From Crotophaga sulcirostris (taxonomy: Eukaryota > Chordata > Aves > Cuculiformes > Crotophagidae): a stretch of 64,000 bases of DNA. Below, piece after piece: positions 1-10,500 of the stretch. The DNA lies in NCBI GenBank assembly GCA_013397455.1, contig VYZB01000024.1, positions 1,574,905-1,638,904 of the forward strand, written 5' to 3'. Numbering within the stretch: the first letter of the stretch is position 1; the number at the start of each line of letters is the position of its first letter. The position numbers and the translations under genes were made by a program. Below the pieces are notes generated by a model. That model made no database searches. It saw nothing but the letters and a program-made list of their open reading frames with translations, and had not been told where the DNA came from.

Positions 1-900
1 TGCCCAACCTGCTGGGCCACACCAACCAGGAGGACGCGGGGCTGGAGGTGCACCAGTTCTACCCGCTGGTGAAGGTGCAGTGCTCGGCCGAGCTCAAGTT
101 CTTCCTCTGCTCCATGTACGCGCCGGTGTGCACCGTGCTGGAGCAGGCCCTGCCGCCCTGCCGCTCCCTCTGCGAGCGCGCCCGCCAGGGCTGCGAGGCC
201 CTCATGAACAAGTTCGGCTTCCAGTGGCCGGAGCGGCTGCGCTGCGAGAACTTCCCGGTGCACGGGGCGGGCGAGATCTGCGTGGGGCAGAACACCTCGG
301 AGGCGCCGCCGGGGCCCGGGGGGGCGGCGGGCCGGGGCGCCACGGCGCAGCCCACGGCCGGCGCCCTGCCCGAGCTCCTCACCCCCGCGCAGCCCCCCTC
401 CGGCTTCGCCTTCTCCTGCCCGCGGCAGCTCAAGGTGCCCCCCTACTTGGGCTACCGGTTCCTGGGCGAGCGGGACTGCGGGGCCCCCTGCGAGCCGGCG
501 CGGCCCAACGGGCTCATGTACTTCAAGGAGGCGGAGGTGCGCTTCGCGCGGCTCTGGGTGGGCGTGTGGGCCGTGCTCTGCTGCGCCTCCACCCTCTTCA
601 CCGTCCTCACCTACCTGGTGGACATGAAGCGGTTCAGCTACCCCGAGCGGCCCATCATCTTCCTCTCGGGCTGCTACACGGCGGTGGCCGTGGCCTACAT
701 CGCCGGCTTCCTCCTGGAAGAGAGGGTGGTCTGCAACGAGCGCTTCACGGAGGACGGCTCCCGCACCGTGGCGCAGGGCACGAAGCGGGAGGGCTGCACC
801 ATCCTCTTCATGATGCTCTACTTCTTCGGCATGGCCAGCTCCATCTGGTGGGTCATCCTCTCCCTCACCTGGTTCCTGGCCGCTGGCATGAAGTGGGGCC
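1..900. other. CpG island covering the 5' part of the FZD1 coding sequence
   Basis: CpG dinucleotides are very dense from base 1 to roughly 900 and thin out quickly after that. The GC-rich stretch presumably continues upstream of the window over the FZD1 promoter, as is usual for this single-exon gene. The exact edge was judged by eye. Confidence 0.7.
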
Positions 901-1523
901 ATGAGGCCATCGAGGCCAACTCCCAGTACTTCCACCTGGCTGCCTGGGCCGTGCCGGCCATCAAGACCATCACCATCCTGGCCCTGGGGCAGGTGGATGG
1001 GGACGTTCTCAGCGGCGTCTGCTTTGTGGGCATCAACAACGTGGACGCCCTGCGGGGCTTCGTGCTGGCCCCCTTGTTTGTCTACCTGTTCATCGGCACC
1101 TCCTTCCTGCTGGCCGGCTTCGTGTCCCTCTTCAGGATCCGGACCATCATGAAGCACGATGGCACCAAGACAGAAAAGCTGGAAAAGCTCATGGTGAGGA
1201 TAGGCATCTTCAGCGTCCTCTACACCGTGCCAGCCACCATCGTCATTGCCTGCTATTTTTATGAGCAAGCTTTTAGGGAACAGTGGGAGAGGAGCTGGGT
1301 CACGCAGAGCTGTAAGAGCTATGCCATCCCTTGCCCCAACAACCACAGCAGCCACCACCCACCCATGAGCCCCGACTTCACCGTCTTCATGATCAAGTAT
1401 CTCATGACCTTAATCGTGGGCATCACCTCGGGCTTCTGGATCTGGTCTGGGAAAACCCTGAACTCCTGGAGGAAGTTTTACACCAGACTGACCAACAGCA
1501 AGCAGGGCGAGACCACTGTCTGA
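1..1523 (+). CDS. FZD1: Frizzled-1 Wnt receptor, 3' part (5' truncated by window edge)
   Basis: Seven-pass membrane receptor for Wnt ligands; signals through Dishevelled at the plasma membrane. The open frame runs from the first complete codon at base 3 to TGA at 1521-1523, giving 506 residues. Bases 1-2 are the tail of a split codon, so the true start lies upstream. Counting from base 3, residues 1 to about 95 are the C-terminal part of the cysteine-rich Wnt-binding domain. A Gly/Ala/Pro-rich linker follows, with an N-T-S glycosylation sequon near residue 97. Membrane segments lie at about 183-206, 216-238, 266-293, 309-330, 351-376, 398-419, 457-480. The Dishevelled-binding KTxxxW motif reads KTLNSW (484-489) and the protein ends in the PDZ ligand ETTV. 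The tail [13 protein letters not shown] and the third extracellular loop fit FZD1 better than FZD2 or FZD7, its close paralogues (comparison from memory). No intron interrupts the frame, as expected for this family. No frameshift is seen. Confidence 0.94.
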   Translation, partial: PNLLGHTNQEDAGLEVHQFYPLVKVQCSAELKFFLCSMYAPVCTVLEQALPPCRSLCERARQGCEALMNKFGFQWPERLRCENFPVHGAGEICVGQNTSEAPPGPGGAAGRGATAQPTAGALPELLTPAQPPSGFAFSCPRQLKVPPYLGYRFLGERDCGAPCEPARPNGLMYFKEAEVRFARLWVGVWAVLCCASTLFTVLTYLVDMKRFSYPERPIIFLSGCYTAVAVAYIAGFLLEERVVCNERFTEDGSRTVAQGTKREGCTILFMMLYFFGMASSIWWVILSLTWFLAAGMKWGHEAIEANSQYFHLAAWAVPAIKTITILALGQVDGDVLSGVCFVGINNVDALRGFVLAPLFVYLFIGTSFLLAGFVSLFRIRTIMKHDGTKTEKLEKLMVRIGIFSVLYTVPATIVIACYFYEQAFREQWERSWVTQSCKSYAIPCPNNHSSHHPPMSPDFTVFMIKYLMTLIVGITSGFWIWSGKTLNSWRKFYTRLTNSKQGETTV

Positions 1524-1721
1524 GACCCCTGCCCGCTGGGACAAGGGGACAGTGGGCAGCCGGCAGACCAGGGCTCTGCTCCTCATCCAGCCTGGGCAAA
1601 CTTTGGGGCCCGCCAGTGGCTTCTGCGGGCGGCGGGGAGCGGAGGGTGAGGCAGGTGGGGAGCCCTCCCTGCTCCTCCCGGGCCGGCTCCTGTGGGAACG
1701 CTGTCAGGTTGGGGAGAGGGA

Positions 1722-1729
1722 TGTAAATA
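1722..1729 (+). promoter_or_regulatory. Pumilio response element-like site in 3' UTR
   Basis: The word TGTAAATA matches the PUM consensus UGUANAUA. It lies about 200 bases after the stop codon in an AT-rich part of the UTR. A second match, TGTATATA, lies at 3202-3209. Binding is inferred from the motif only. Confidence 0.4.
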
Positions 1730-1840
1730 ACCTCTGTAAGATTTTGTAAGTATATTTGTATTTAAATTACAAAAAACTCACTTTTTTAATTATTTAGGAC
1801 ACTTTTAACCATTTGCGAATTTTGCTTCCTCACCTCCACC

Positions 1841-1870
1841 TTTTTTTTTTTTAATTAAAAAAAAAAAAAA
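1841..1870. repeat. Self-complementary T12-AATT-A14 tract in 3' UTR
   Basis: Twelve T, then AATT, then fourteen A form an almost perfect palindrome of 30 bases. In the mRNA it could fold as a U:A hairpin. Run lengths may be unreliable because such tracts slip in replication and sequencing. Confidence 0.85.
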
Positions 1871-1999
1871 GAGGTTGGATTTTTATTTTGCAGGGCAGGA
1901 TTGGAAAAACTGCCGGTTAAAAAAAAAACAAAAACAAAACAAAACCAAAACGAAGCCCTTTCTTCTCCCCCACCGCCAGGTTTTGCAGTGGCTTTTGTT

Positions 2000-2467
2000 G
2001 GGCGGCGGAGCCCGGAGCGGGGCGGCTGCGGCTGCCCGGGGGCCCCGCTCGCGGTCCCGCGCTGCCAGAGGTATGCGGGGGGTGGGGCTGGGGAGGAGCT
2101 TCCCGCCCCGCTGGGGGGGCAGGACGGACAGACAGCCGCCCCCCCGCTGCCCCTCGCCTCGGCGGGAGCCGCCGGGCGCTTTTTTTTTTTTTGAGGGAGG
2201 GGGCTAGAAACAACGTGCAGCCCTGTCCGCTCCCAGTACTTTCAAACTTATTTCAGTGCACCGCCTGGCTGAAGCGGAGTTGGGCTGTAGGAGTTGGGGT
2301 TGAACAGCCTCTGCACCTGTAGCGTGTCCACAGGCTCAGGGGGTGCATGAGGACACGGCCGGGCCGCCGGGGGGGGTTCCCTGGGGGGTCCCGGCGCCGC
2401 CTGCCCGCTCCCCCCCGCGGGCCGGGGTCGGCAGGAACAGCTCCATCCCAATAACGCGCAGCGCTCT
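2000..2467. other. GC-rich CpG block inside the proximal FZD1 3' UTR
   Basis: A stretch of high GC content with many CpGs and runs of C and G. It sits between the A-rich tract near 1950 and clearly AT-rich UTR sequence after 2470. It includes T-run and G/C-run homopolymers (for example at 2180-2192). The open frames on both strands here are compositional and resemble no known protein. It could be a secondary CpG island or a structured UTR element. Confidence 0.6.
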
Positions 2468-3121
2468 GATTCATTTTTTTCCTCCTTAATTACATCCATA
2501 AGGTGGCTCTTCACTTGGGAGACGCTGGAGCAGTTGCCGTTGCCCTGAATTTCAATTCATTGACATTTAATTTGTTGCACCCTATGAGGGTGTGGTGATT
2601 TTTGCCAGTAGTAAAAACAAAGGAAGGGAAAAGAGAAAACCAGAATGTTTAAGCACTCTGGTGAGATGGGAGGCCGTGAAGAGCCTCTGCTGTCTTGTTT
2701 TCCCCCCCTCTCTTTTTTTCGGTACGGTGATAACATTGCGTAGTGCAGAGATAAGATGCCATGTGTGCAGCGGATCTACTGCCTTGTGTGCTCCTGGCTG
2801 GGTGGGATTGTGCTTCATACAAAAAAAAAAAACCCAAAGTTAAAAATGAAATTGTAACTTTCGAAGATGCATTTTAATATTTAGTCCTCTGTATGAAAAA
2901 CAGCAGAATGCTTCTTTCCTGATTGTATTGTTTTAAACTTTTTTATATTACAACTGCCTGTATTTAGGTTCATAAACATTATCTATGGCTACCATACCCT
3001 GAAATGCAAAATTATTTGAATTTGGTATGCATTTATTTCTGTCCATTATCACAAGATCATCTATATTTATAGAGGAATAGAAATTTATATATATTAAATA
3101 CCATATTTTTAATTTCTCTGA

Positions 3122-3127
3122 AATAAA
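3122..3127 (+). terminator. FZD1: Proximal poly(A) signal AATAAA of FZD1 (candidate)
   Basis: Canonical AATAAA followed within 15-45 bases by GT- and T-rich sequence (ttttgt, cttgtccctttt), the usual context of a cleavage site. Confidence 0.45.
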
Positions 3128-3201
3128 TTGAGGTTTTGTACAAAACTATCTTGTCCCTTTTACGTATTCCTCTGACTAACTCCAATACCGTGTGAAAGCA
3201 G

Positions 3202-3209
3202 TGTATATA
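3202..3209 (+). promoter_or_regulatory. Second Pumilio-type site
   Basis: TGTATATA fits UGUANAUA. It lies after the proximal poly(A) signal, so it would be present only in the longer transcript. Confidence 0.3.
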
Positions 3210-4219
3210 GTGCTAGATGTGTGGGATTCCTTTTTTCTTTTCTTATGTTGAGTTCACAGTAACAAGCTGGAATTCAGTGTAGGAATTCATTGTGCATTTT
3301 GTTTTTTATCTCTGGGTCGGTCTAGATTAATCCTTCAAAAGAAGTAATGTAAACTGTTCAAGATCTCTGACAGGGTATGGTCGGTGGTGTGAAATCCAAG
3401 AAGAGATCTGCTATATGGCAGAAGAAGAAAGCAGCTCACTAGTTCTTTCTCTCTTTTTTTTTTTTTGTTAGAGTTCTCTCAACTCAGCCTTTCTTCTCCC
3501 CTTGCTATTAAAATAAAAAAAAAAAGAGATTTTTCTCACCGCTCAAAATGACACTCAGACTATGTTGCAATATTGGCAGAATATTTTAATGAGTGAAATC
3601 GTTTTGTTTTTCTGAATTTGGAATGTTTGGTTAATCCGGAGTTAAATGATATGTTCATGGGAGCATTTCAGCTTTGTGGAAAGTACACTCAAACCTTTCA
3701 ACACAACACATCCTTTTTTTCCTTTTTTTTCCTGATTCGTTGTTCGAAGTGCCATTCTGTAAGCACGGGTTCCTTAGGAAAGGCCAGCTAATTATGTCTT
3801 GATTTCTGATTTCCAGTGTTATGAGCTAGTACAGAATTTAATTCTGTGGATCTAGAGGAATATTTAAATGATTTTTGGCTTGTTTACTTTTTTCAAATCA
3901 TGATGCGTAAACAACCACAGAGAAGTAAGGGAAGCTTAAAAATAAATTGCTCTAATGAAGTGCAACAAGAGGTCAGATATTTTTGTTGTTTTAAAATTTT
4001 ACAGAAACGTTCCTGCTTTCTCAGATATTTTGCACATTTTTTCTCAAGTTTTTTTTCCTTAATATATGGTATCCTTTAAGATTGTACTGGTCAGCACTCA
4101 GCTAATGACCTGAAGTACAAACCATTCAATTTCTGTTGTAGTGGAATTCTTTTTGGTCAGTGTGTAATTACATTTGAGCCATTTTGACTGATCTGTTTCC
4201 TTGCAGCTGAATGTATGTG

Positions 4220-4275
4220 ATTTATTTATGCATGAGAGACCACATTTATTTGTAAGAGAGACCTTGTATTTATGG
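4220..4275 (+). promoter_or_regulatory. AU-rich element cluster in the distal 3' UTR
   Basis: Overlapping ATTTA pentamers (ATTTATTTA at 4220-4228) and two further ATTTA words within about 50 bases resemble an AU-rich mRNA decay element. It is relevant only if the transcript reaches the distal poly(A) signal. Confidence 0.35.
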
Positions 4276-4477
4276 TAGGAAGAGGAGGACCAATTTTTAA
4301 AAAATACTTTTCAAAGATGAATAATGGAATTGTTGTTGCAACATGAAGTAAAATGTTAATATTTGCAGTCCATGATTTGCATTTCATGATTTGCAGTAGA
4401 TATGGATCCCCTTCAGTTCTTTAGGATCTTTTCATAGATCGCAAAGCTGAGTCCCCATGTTCAGTCTTTGTTGTTTT

Positions 4478-4483
4478 AATAAA
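4478..4483 (+). terminator. FZD1: Distal poly(A) signal AATAAA of FZD1 (candidate)
   Basis: Canonical AATAAA about 2955 bases after the stop codon, followed by T-rich sequence (ctgcttttctctgttag) within about 60 bases. A further AATAAA at 6585-6590 could mark an even longer form, but nothing else supports that. Confidence 0.4.
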
Positions 4484-4500
4484 TATGAACACAATATGAT

Positions 4501-7500
4501 AATTCAAAAATAATTTTAAAGAGCAAAGCTCTGCTTTTCTCTGTTAGCTAATTTTTATGAACTTTCAGACAGTGGTAATTGGCAAAGGTCACAGTCATTA
4601 CTGAATGCGGTGGTGCTGTCTGTATGACTGACCTGCCTTATCAGACTTTTATTTCTCAACCCAATGGTATTTTGAGACCTTTTGTTAATATGATGCAAAC
4701 GTATCTTTTGCATGGGTATATTGCAGACATCATTAATGTCTTACCTCACCATTAAAAACAAATATATCCATTGCTTCAGGGAATATAGATAGGAGTTTTT
4801 ACAACATAGTCTGTATAATTGATGTACCATGTTTGCCCCAGAAAGAATCACTGTATACAAAGAAGCGGTGTTGCCCAGTTCTCTTGTCCTGGACAAGAAG
4901 GATAATATAAGAACAAAACTGTGGTATAACAAAGTTTGTTGGGCTAGAAGTAAGGCATTCCTTAGTCAACAGCTTTGCTTTCTCTCATCGGATATATTTA
5001 TAGCCTGAAATGCAGGGGCCCTCAGTCACCACTCCCCTGAAGAGGGCTGTAGCCTGGAGAGCTGGGGATGCTGATTTACCGTTCATCCCTCAGTAACAGT
5101 AATGCTCTTTAATGTAGTGGCAAATTTGTGGTATTGGAATGAAATTATATGCTGTTTCCATAACAAATCCTGTTGGGAAGGATTTCTGACTTGTTCATGC
5201 AGCAGTTCCCCAAATTTCTGGTATATGCATATACTTTTAGAAGTGTTGGGGTTTTTTTTAATTGAGTAGCAAAGTTGTGATCTAGTGGGCCTGAGCCCTG
5301 CCCTCTGGGTTGTTGCCCACCTTCCTCTGCCATCCCAGAACTTGTTGTTGGGCATGAGTACAATTACAGGCGGTACTGAGGTTTCCTTTCATTTAAATGG
5401 ACAGTATTTGCATGTCTTGTATTATTTAAAGGAATGATAGTTTGACGTGAGAAGAGGCTGCAGTATGTGTACAGGATGAGTATTTTTCAAAATGGGCTAT
5501 GGGCAAGTATCTCATTGGTCTTTTGCCACTCCCAGTCACAAGAGGCAACTTCCATCCCAACACAGTAATCCTTCTGGAAAGGTGTGCACCCTGCAGCTGA
5601 GCAGAGAAAGCAGCTGTTTTGGTGTGACTTGCATAGTTTAAAATTATTGAGGGTACTCTCACAAAAAGGTTGCAATTTTGTACACATAACTCTTCCATCC
5701 CAGTGCTGCATGGCCTCAGAAGGAGCTTCAGCTAGCAAAATTTCTCATGACAGCTGAAGAGGTGATGACTAAAGGTTTAGTGCTTACCTATGAAAATGAG
5801 GAAACTGAGGTAAGGCTCTATGTTCATCACTAATTGACCCTCTAGTGCTCAGATACTGGAATTGCATTATATTTGATAGGTGTTTACAATGACAGCACTG
5901 AAAGACTGTAGCAATACTATGCAAAAACAATTCTGAATACCAGTCCCCCCCTCTTTTAATTCTGTTAGATTTGTGTTTGTTGTTTGCACTTGTTGAACCC
6001 AGAGCACCATTGCTCTGCATGTTACGCAGACAGTGAATGGATCATACAGTTTCTGAATTCAACTGCTGATTTAAAAATGCAGGTCCTTTAGCTGCTTGGT
6101 CCCATTAGCTGTGAGGCTTCTGTTCTGGTCCATAAATGTGGGAGTTTCTCATATTTGTAAATCTCTTGCCTCTGTTGCTCATCAATTCAGCTGGAAGGCT
6201 TAGGCAATGATTCACATTTACACGGAGAATGGGAACTTTGTTTTTCTTGCTTTGGACTGAACTTCTTGAAGCTTGTGTGTTCACAGTACAGAATTGTCAT
6301 CTGACACTCCTTGATGAGTTTTGAAATAGTAGTCCCACAATTTTAGAAATTAGTTAGTGGGCTTAGGAAGCAAGACTTGGTGACTTAATGCTGAAGCTTT
6401 GCTTTTCACAGTCAGTTTTTAGAAGTCTTCAAACACTTTAAGATTTGAAATAGCTACTTAAGGACAAACTAACCACCCCAGGATTTGGTCATGGACACAT
6501 CACAAGCATTATGAACCCCATATCCATTTGAGAGCAGCCCAGTGCCAGTGTTAAAGCAGTCTGGCTTATACTGTGCCCTGTAAGAATAAAGAAGGGTGTA
6601 ATTGCGTTAATTTGCCGACTGAAATTCACTCTGCACCTTTACTTAGTCATTTGAGGTCACTAAATGGAGAAGCAAATACTGTTTCTGTCATATGGGAGAG
6701 GTTTCAGTGAATTAGCAAAATAGGCCTTAATAAGCAATATATAATTGCAAGTGTTAGCATTCTCCAGATAAAAGCAATGCCACTTTGATAGTTTAGTCAT
6801 AGACAATGCTTTTAAAAAATTAAATAGTGTAAGAAAACATGCTGATGTTGTAGGCCATGACAACTGTGCATCAGCTCTCAACTTGTGTTTAGTCTAAACT
6901 TCCAGTGAAACCACATCAGAGAGTCTTCCAAGCATGAGGTCTTGCCCTTGTTTGCATTCAAATCAGCAGCATTAAGTTGCTTATCTTGAGGTTGAATAAA
7001 TAAACTCTAGCATTCTAGTGAGACAACGCTTAATGAAGACCCACATTCAGCCACCAACCTTGCATGAAATGCTGCTGGGTTGAGACCCCACAAGCTGTGC
7101 CTTTTCCAAGTATCCCAAGGCTTTGTTGCAGTGTGTGAAAGTATTGGACGTGATTGAACTGCACTAAGGTGGAAACTTCAGAATAACTGTTGCACTCAGA
7201 TGTAAACACACTGTGTTGGGAGGCTTGTGTCAGCCACCATGAAAAGTATTTTTGATGGACTATCTTAGAATTTTTCCTGAAATATTGAAGTGATAGACTT
7301 TTATTTGCAATTAGGTGTCTTTTGGGTTGTTGCATTAATAATGGGCTGCAATGTTTAATAAGGTGCTATCCAAGGCTAACATATAATGCTAACGTGTATC
7401 AGTAGGTGGAACTTGTCTACCTTATGATATCACCAGGATCCCTTGGGGTGAGAGAGAACAGTATTTTTTTCTAACTCTACTATAACTTGGCTAATATTAA

Positions 7501-10500
7501 TTGCTTGCTACAGCACAAATTTAAAAGTCATTTATAATGAGATAGTTTGATGACAAAGATCACAAGAAAAATGAAAGTGGCCTGTATCCCTCAGGTGGGA
7601 TGTATTGATGCTGTTTTCTTGCATACTCATTTGTATATTTCAGATATTTTATAACTGTTTTACATTCTGTGACTCAGTGCTAGTCTCATTGCTGTATTTA
7701 AGTGAGACTAACACTATGACTCACTGGTTTTATATTACTTTTCCTGTTGTCTGGTTCATGTTAATTACTACTGCCTTGTTACTGGTAACTTGTTTGACCT
7801 CCACTACCATGGTCAGAATTCTACAGAAGTTAAAGGCAGGACTCACAGCCACAGGAGTGTGCAGTCCATTTCAGCAAGACAAGAGCATGTCAGTCCCCCT
7901 TCGTAGCTTGTCCACCAGCAGTTCAACGCCTGCTGCTGCATCTTGGGCACTGGACTGTCATGCTACCTCAGAGGTAGTGTTGCAATCTTCTGCGAACTCC
8001 GTGGATGCCCTGCTGGCAGCAGAACTTCTGGTGCTGTGCTGAATTGGCTCGTTTTTCTGGCTGCCCAAACGATGTGCGGGATTTTTTGTTTTCCCCACAC
8101 CTACCTAGGGTGGAGGCTCTCCTGGCTGCTCTTAAACCCTGCATTTGGTGGAAGAAGCTATGGGCAGTATGTGCCTTTACATATTCTGCTGCTCATTTGC
8201 CCATGCCCTCTCTGATGACCTCACTGGAAGTTGCCTTGCTCTAACCATTGCCAGAATATAACTCTTTCAGATCCCAGTTTATTCTTGAGGACTCACTGTG
8301 CAGTGTTTATCATCTTCATCACAAAATCATTGCTGTCCAAATAGAGAAATGACTTGCTCTGTAGTTGTTTGACAGCTTCTTTATTTGTGACATTGTTAGA
8401 TACAAGCACAAATACTATCTTGAAGGAACTGTTCATAAGTTAATACTGAGAGTGTGGGATGAGGAAGTAAGGATTTTCCACTTGTTCAGATTCAAGCATT
8501 ACCATGCATTATGATAAAACTGAGAAGAAAAGGGATGCAATCATACCTTCATGATTGCCTTTAGGGAAATGAGTGTTTCATTTATAGCCTACTCGTGTAC
8601 AAATGTATCTAAAGAAGAAATAAAATGATTTTAAAAAGCCAACAGAAAACCTCAAGGTGGGCTTCTCAAAATATTTATATAAATGAAAAGAACTGCAGGC
8701 TCAACAACTCATCACAAAGTCAGATTTTGCTGTGACTTATTAACTTTTTGGTGTTTCTTTGTAACAGTGAAAGCTTCACTTATTTTCTCTGAACAGGGAG
8801 TGGAACTAGTCACTTAGCACAAACCCCTCTGATAAAAGACTGTAAGTAGTTTATTAACCTCTTAATTAATAAAAAAAAATCTAATTCTGAGGAAAGTGAA
8901 AGAATTTTGCAACATGCTCAAGGGGTTAGTGTTTTGTAGGACTGGGAACTTCACTGTTACTGATGTTAATGGAAGGAAATGGTGCTCAGCTGCAAAGGTA
9001 AGAAAATGGGATCTGACCAATTCCAATTACGACCTGCAGCTGTGATGGCTGTAACATGGTGTCTGAGCATACTCTCCACCTCCTGACACAAGGGCAAGGA
9101 TTTGCAGTTCCTGAGTGGTGGACCATACCAGCCCTGATCCCAAATGTGACAGCAAATGGAGATTACCCTGAGAAAATGCTGGTATACTGTTACCTGTGAT
9201 GTTGTGCTGGGGCTGCTGTCCTCTGAGGACGTGGGGGAGAGAGAAGGACGTGGGGGGCTGGTAAGGCAGGGGCTTGGGGTGTGTGGGCGAGAAGAGGTCA
9301 GAGAGACAGAAGGAGATGGTTGTCTGTACAGAATGGGTTTGAAATGATAAACAGAGAACTGTGGCCAAGCAGAACTGGTGCCTCTCCTACCAAGGGTAGC
9401 TGAAGGCCACCATAACTCAGACATGGGAAGGGTGTGGCCCCCTAGAGTGTGCAGAAACCAGGGGAGGTCCTCCAGCACGTGTCCCAGAGTCATGGAAGAC
9501 TGAGGCAGCAAAATGGCTTTTGTCTGGGTGTTTCTGAACCACAACAAGACAAACCCCTCTTAATTGCTTTGTACCACAGGGCTAGGCAGAGCACACTGCA
9601 AAGCTGGGGCTGGGGGTGGTGTGGGGAGCGGGGCAAGGTGAGCTCAGCCAGAGTCAGCCCTCTCTAGATGGCAATGGCAGGGTTTCTGCCAGGTTTCCCT
9701 GGATTCTGTTTTCCAACCCAAGATTAAAAATCTCCCCTCAGAGGAGAACGAAAGGAAATTGTGTGGTAGGCTTTGCTGTGTTTCCAGCTGACTTTTTCCA
9801 TAGAAGTGGGCAGTTGGGCCCAGTGTTTCATAAGATGTCTTTACAGTAAGAGTAAAATCCTGGTTCTGCTGAAGGCAACAGCGAGCCTCCCGTTGGCCTC
9901 AGGAAGGCTGTAATTTCATCTTGGCTTCAGGCTGCATTAGGAAGTTCATGGAGATCCTGGGGACAGAAAAAGGGAAAGTCAAAAATAAAGATTTCTCATC
10001 CAAAAGCTGTTCATAGTGCTTAGTTCATTTCAGCAGACTGCAAAATATTTTCAATGTTTTTCTGATCCTATTTATTAAAAGTATATAAGTACTATCCAGG
10101 GGCAGACATTATCTAAAGACCTGTGACTTCAGTACCTCACTCCTCAGTTTTGTCAAAAAAGAGAGATCAAGATTAGTTTCTTAAAAATGATCACTTACAA
10201 AATACTTGTTTTGATTCTGGGGTCTTTCTTACAAAAATGTTGTAGTCTCTGTTTGAAATGGGGCTGGTTTTACTTCTATGCATGCTGACAATCTGAATGT
10301 CTAGCAGATATTTCTGCCATCATTTGTTTTTCCAATTCTTTGTTAAAGTCTCGTTTTATGCTTTCTCAGAAGTGTGTTTTTTCTCACAGTAGTTCTGGAA
10401 ATAGCTTTTCTTCCCAGCCGGTGAGAGGCACAGGCAAACTGCAAAACAACATAACTTGTGGAATTAACACTTCATGTTGACACCCATTAAAAATATTCAG

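Larger units (their letters stand above)
1524..4500 (+). other. FZD1: FZD1 3' untranslated region (end inferred)
   Basis: This non-coding stretch follows the FZD1 stop codon. It holds Pumilio-type words, AU-rich pentamers and two canonical AATAAA signals (3122-3127 and 4478-4483), so the transcript probably ends shortly after one or both. The proximal part is unusual: a self-complementary T/A tract (1841-1870), a CAAAA-rich run (about 1920-1951), a GC-rich CpG block (2000-2467) and several homopolymers. Mammalian FZD1 mRNAs have long 3' UTRs (known from memory), which favours the distal signal. Short open frames here show no recognisable protein. Confidence 0.6.

Noticed and set aside
59..433. 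124-codon open frame antisense to FZD1
   Set aside because: Same GC-rich shadow effect; no domain and no independent signal.
80..904. 274-codon open frame overlapping FZD1 in another phase (+)
   Set aside because: It is a by-product of the very GC-rich coding sequence; the translation is Arg/Leu/Pro/Gly-rich low complexity.
7605..8042. 145-codon open stretch (+)
   Set aside because: It starts in AT-rich DNA giving a random Phe/Leu/Ile-rich start, then a Ser/Ala-rich tail; no signal-peptide logic, no family, no supporting context.
8966..9547. 193-codon open stretch (-), longest outside FZD1
   Set aside because: It lies in a purine-skewed, locally GC-richer patch; the opposite strand is also partly open and the Ser/Thr/Pro-rich translation matches nothing I know.
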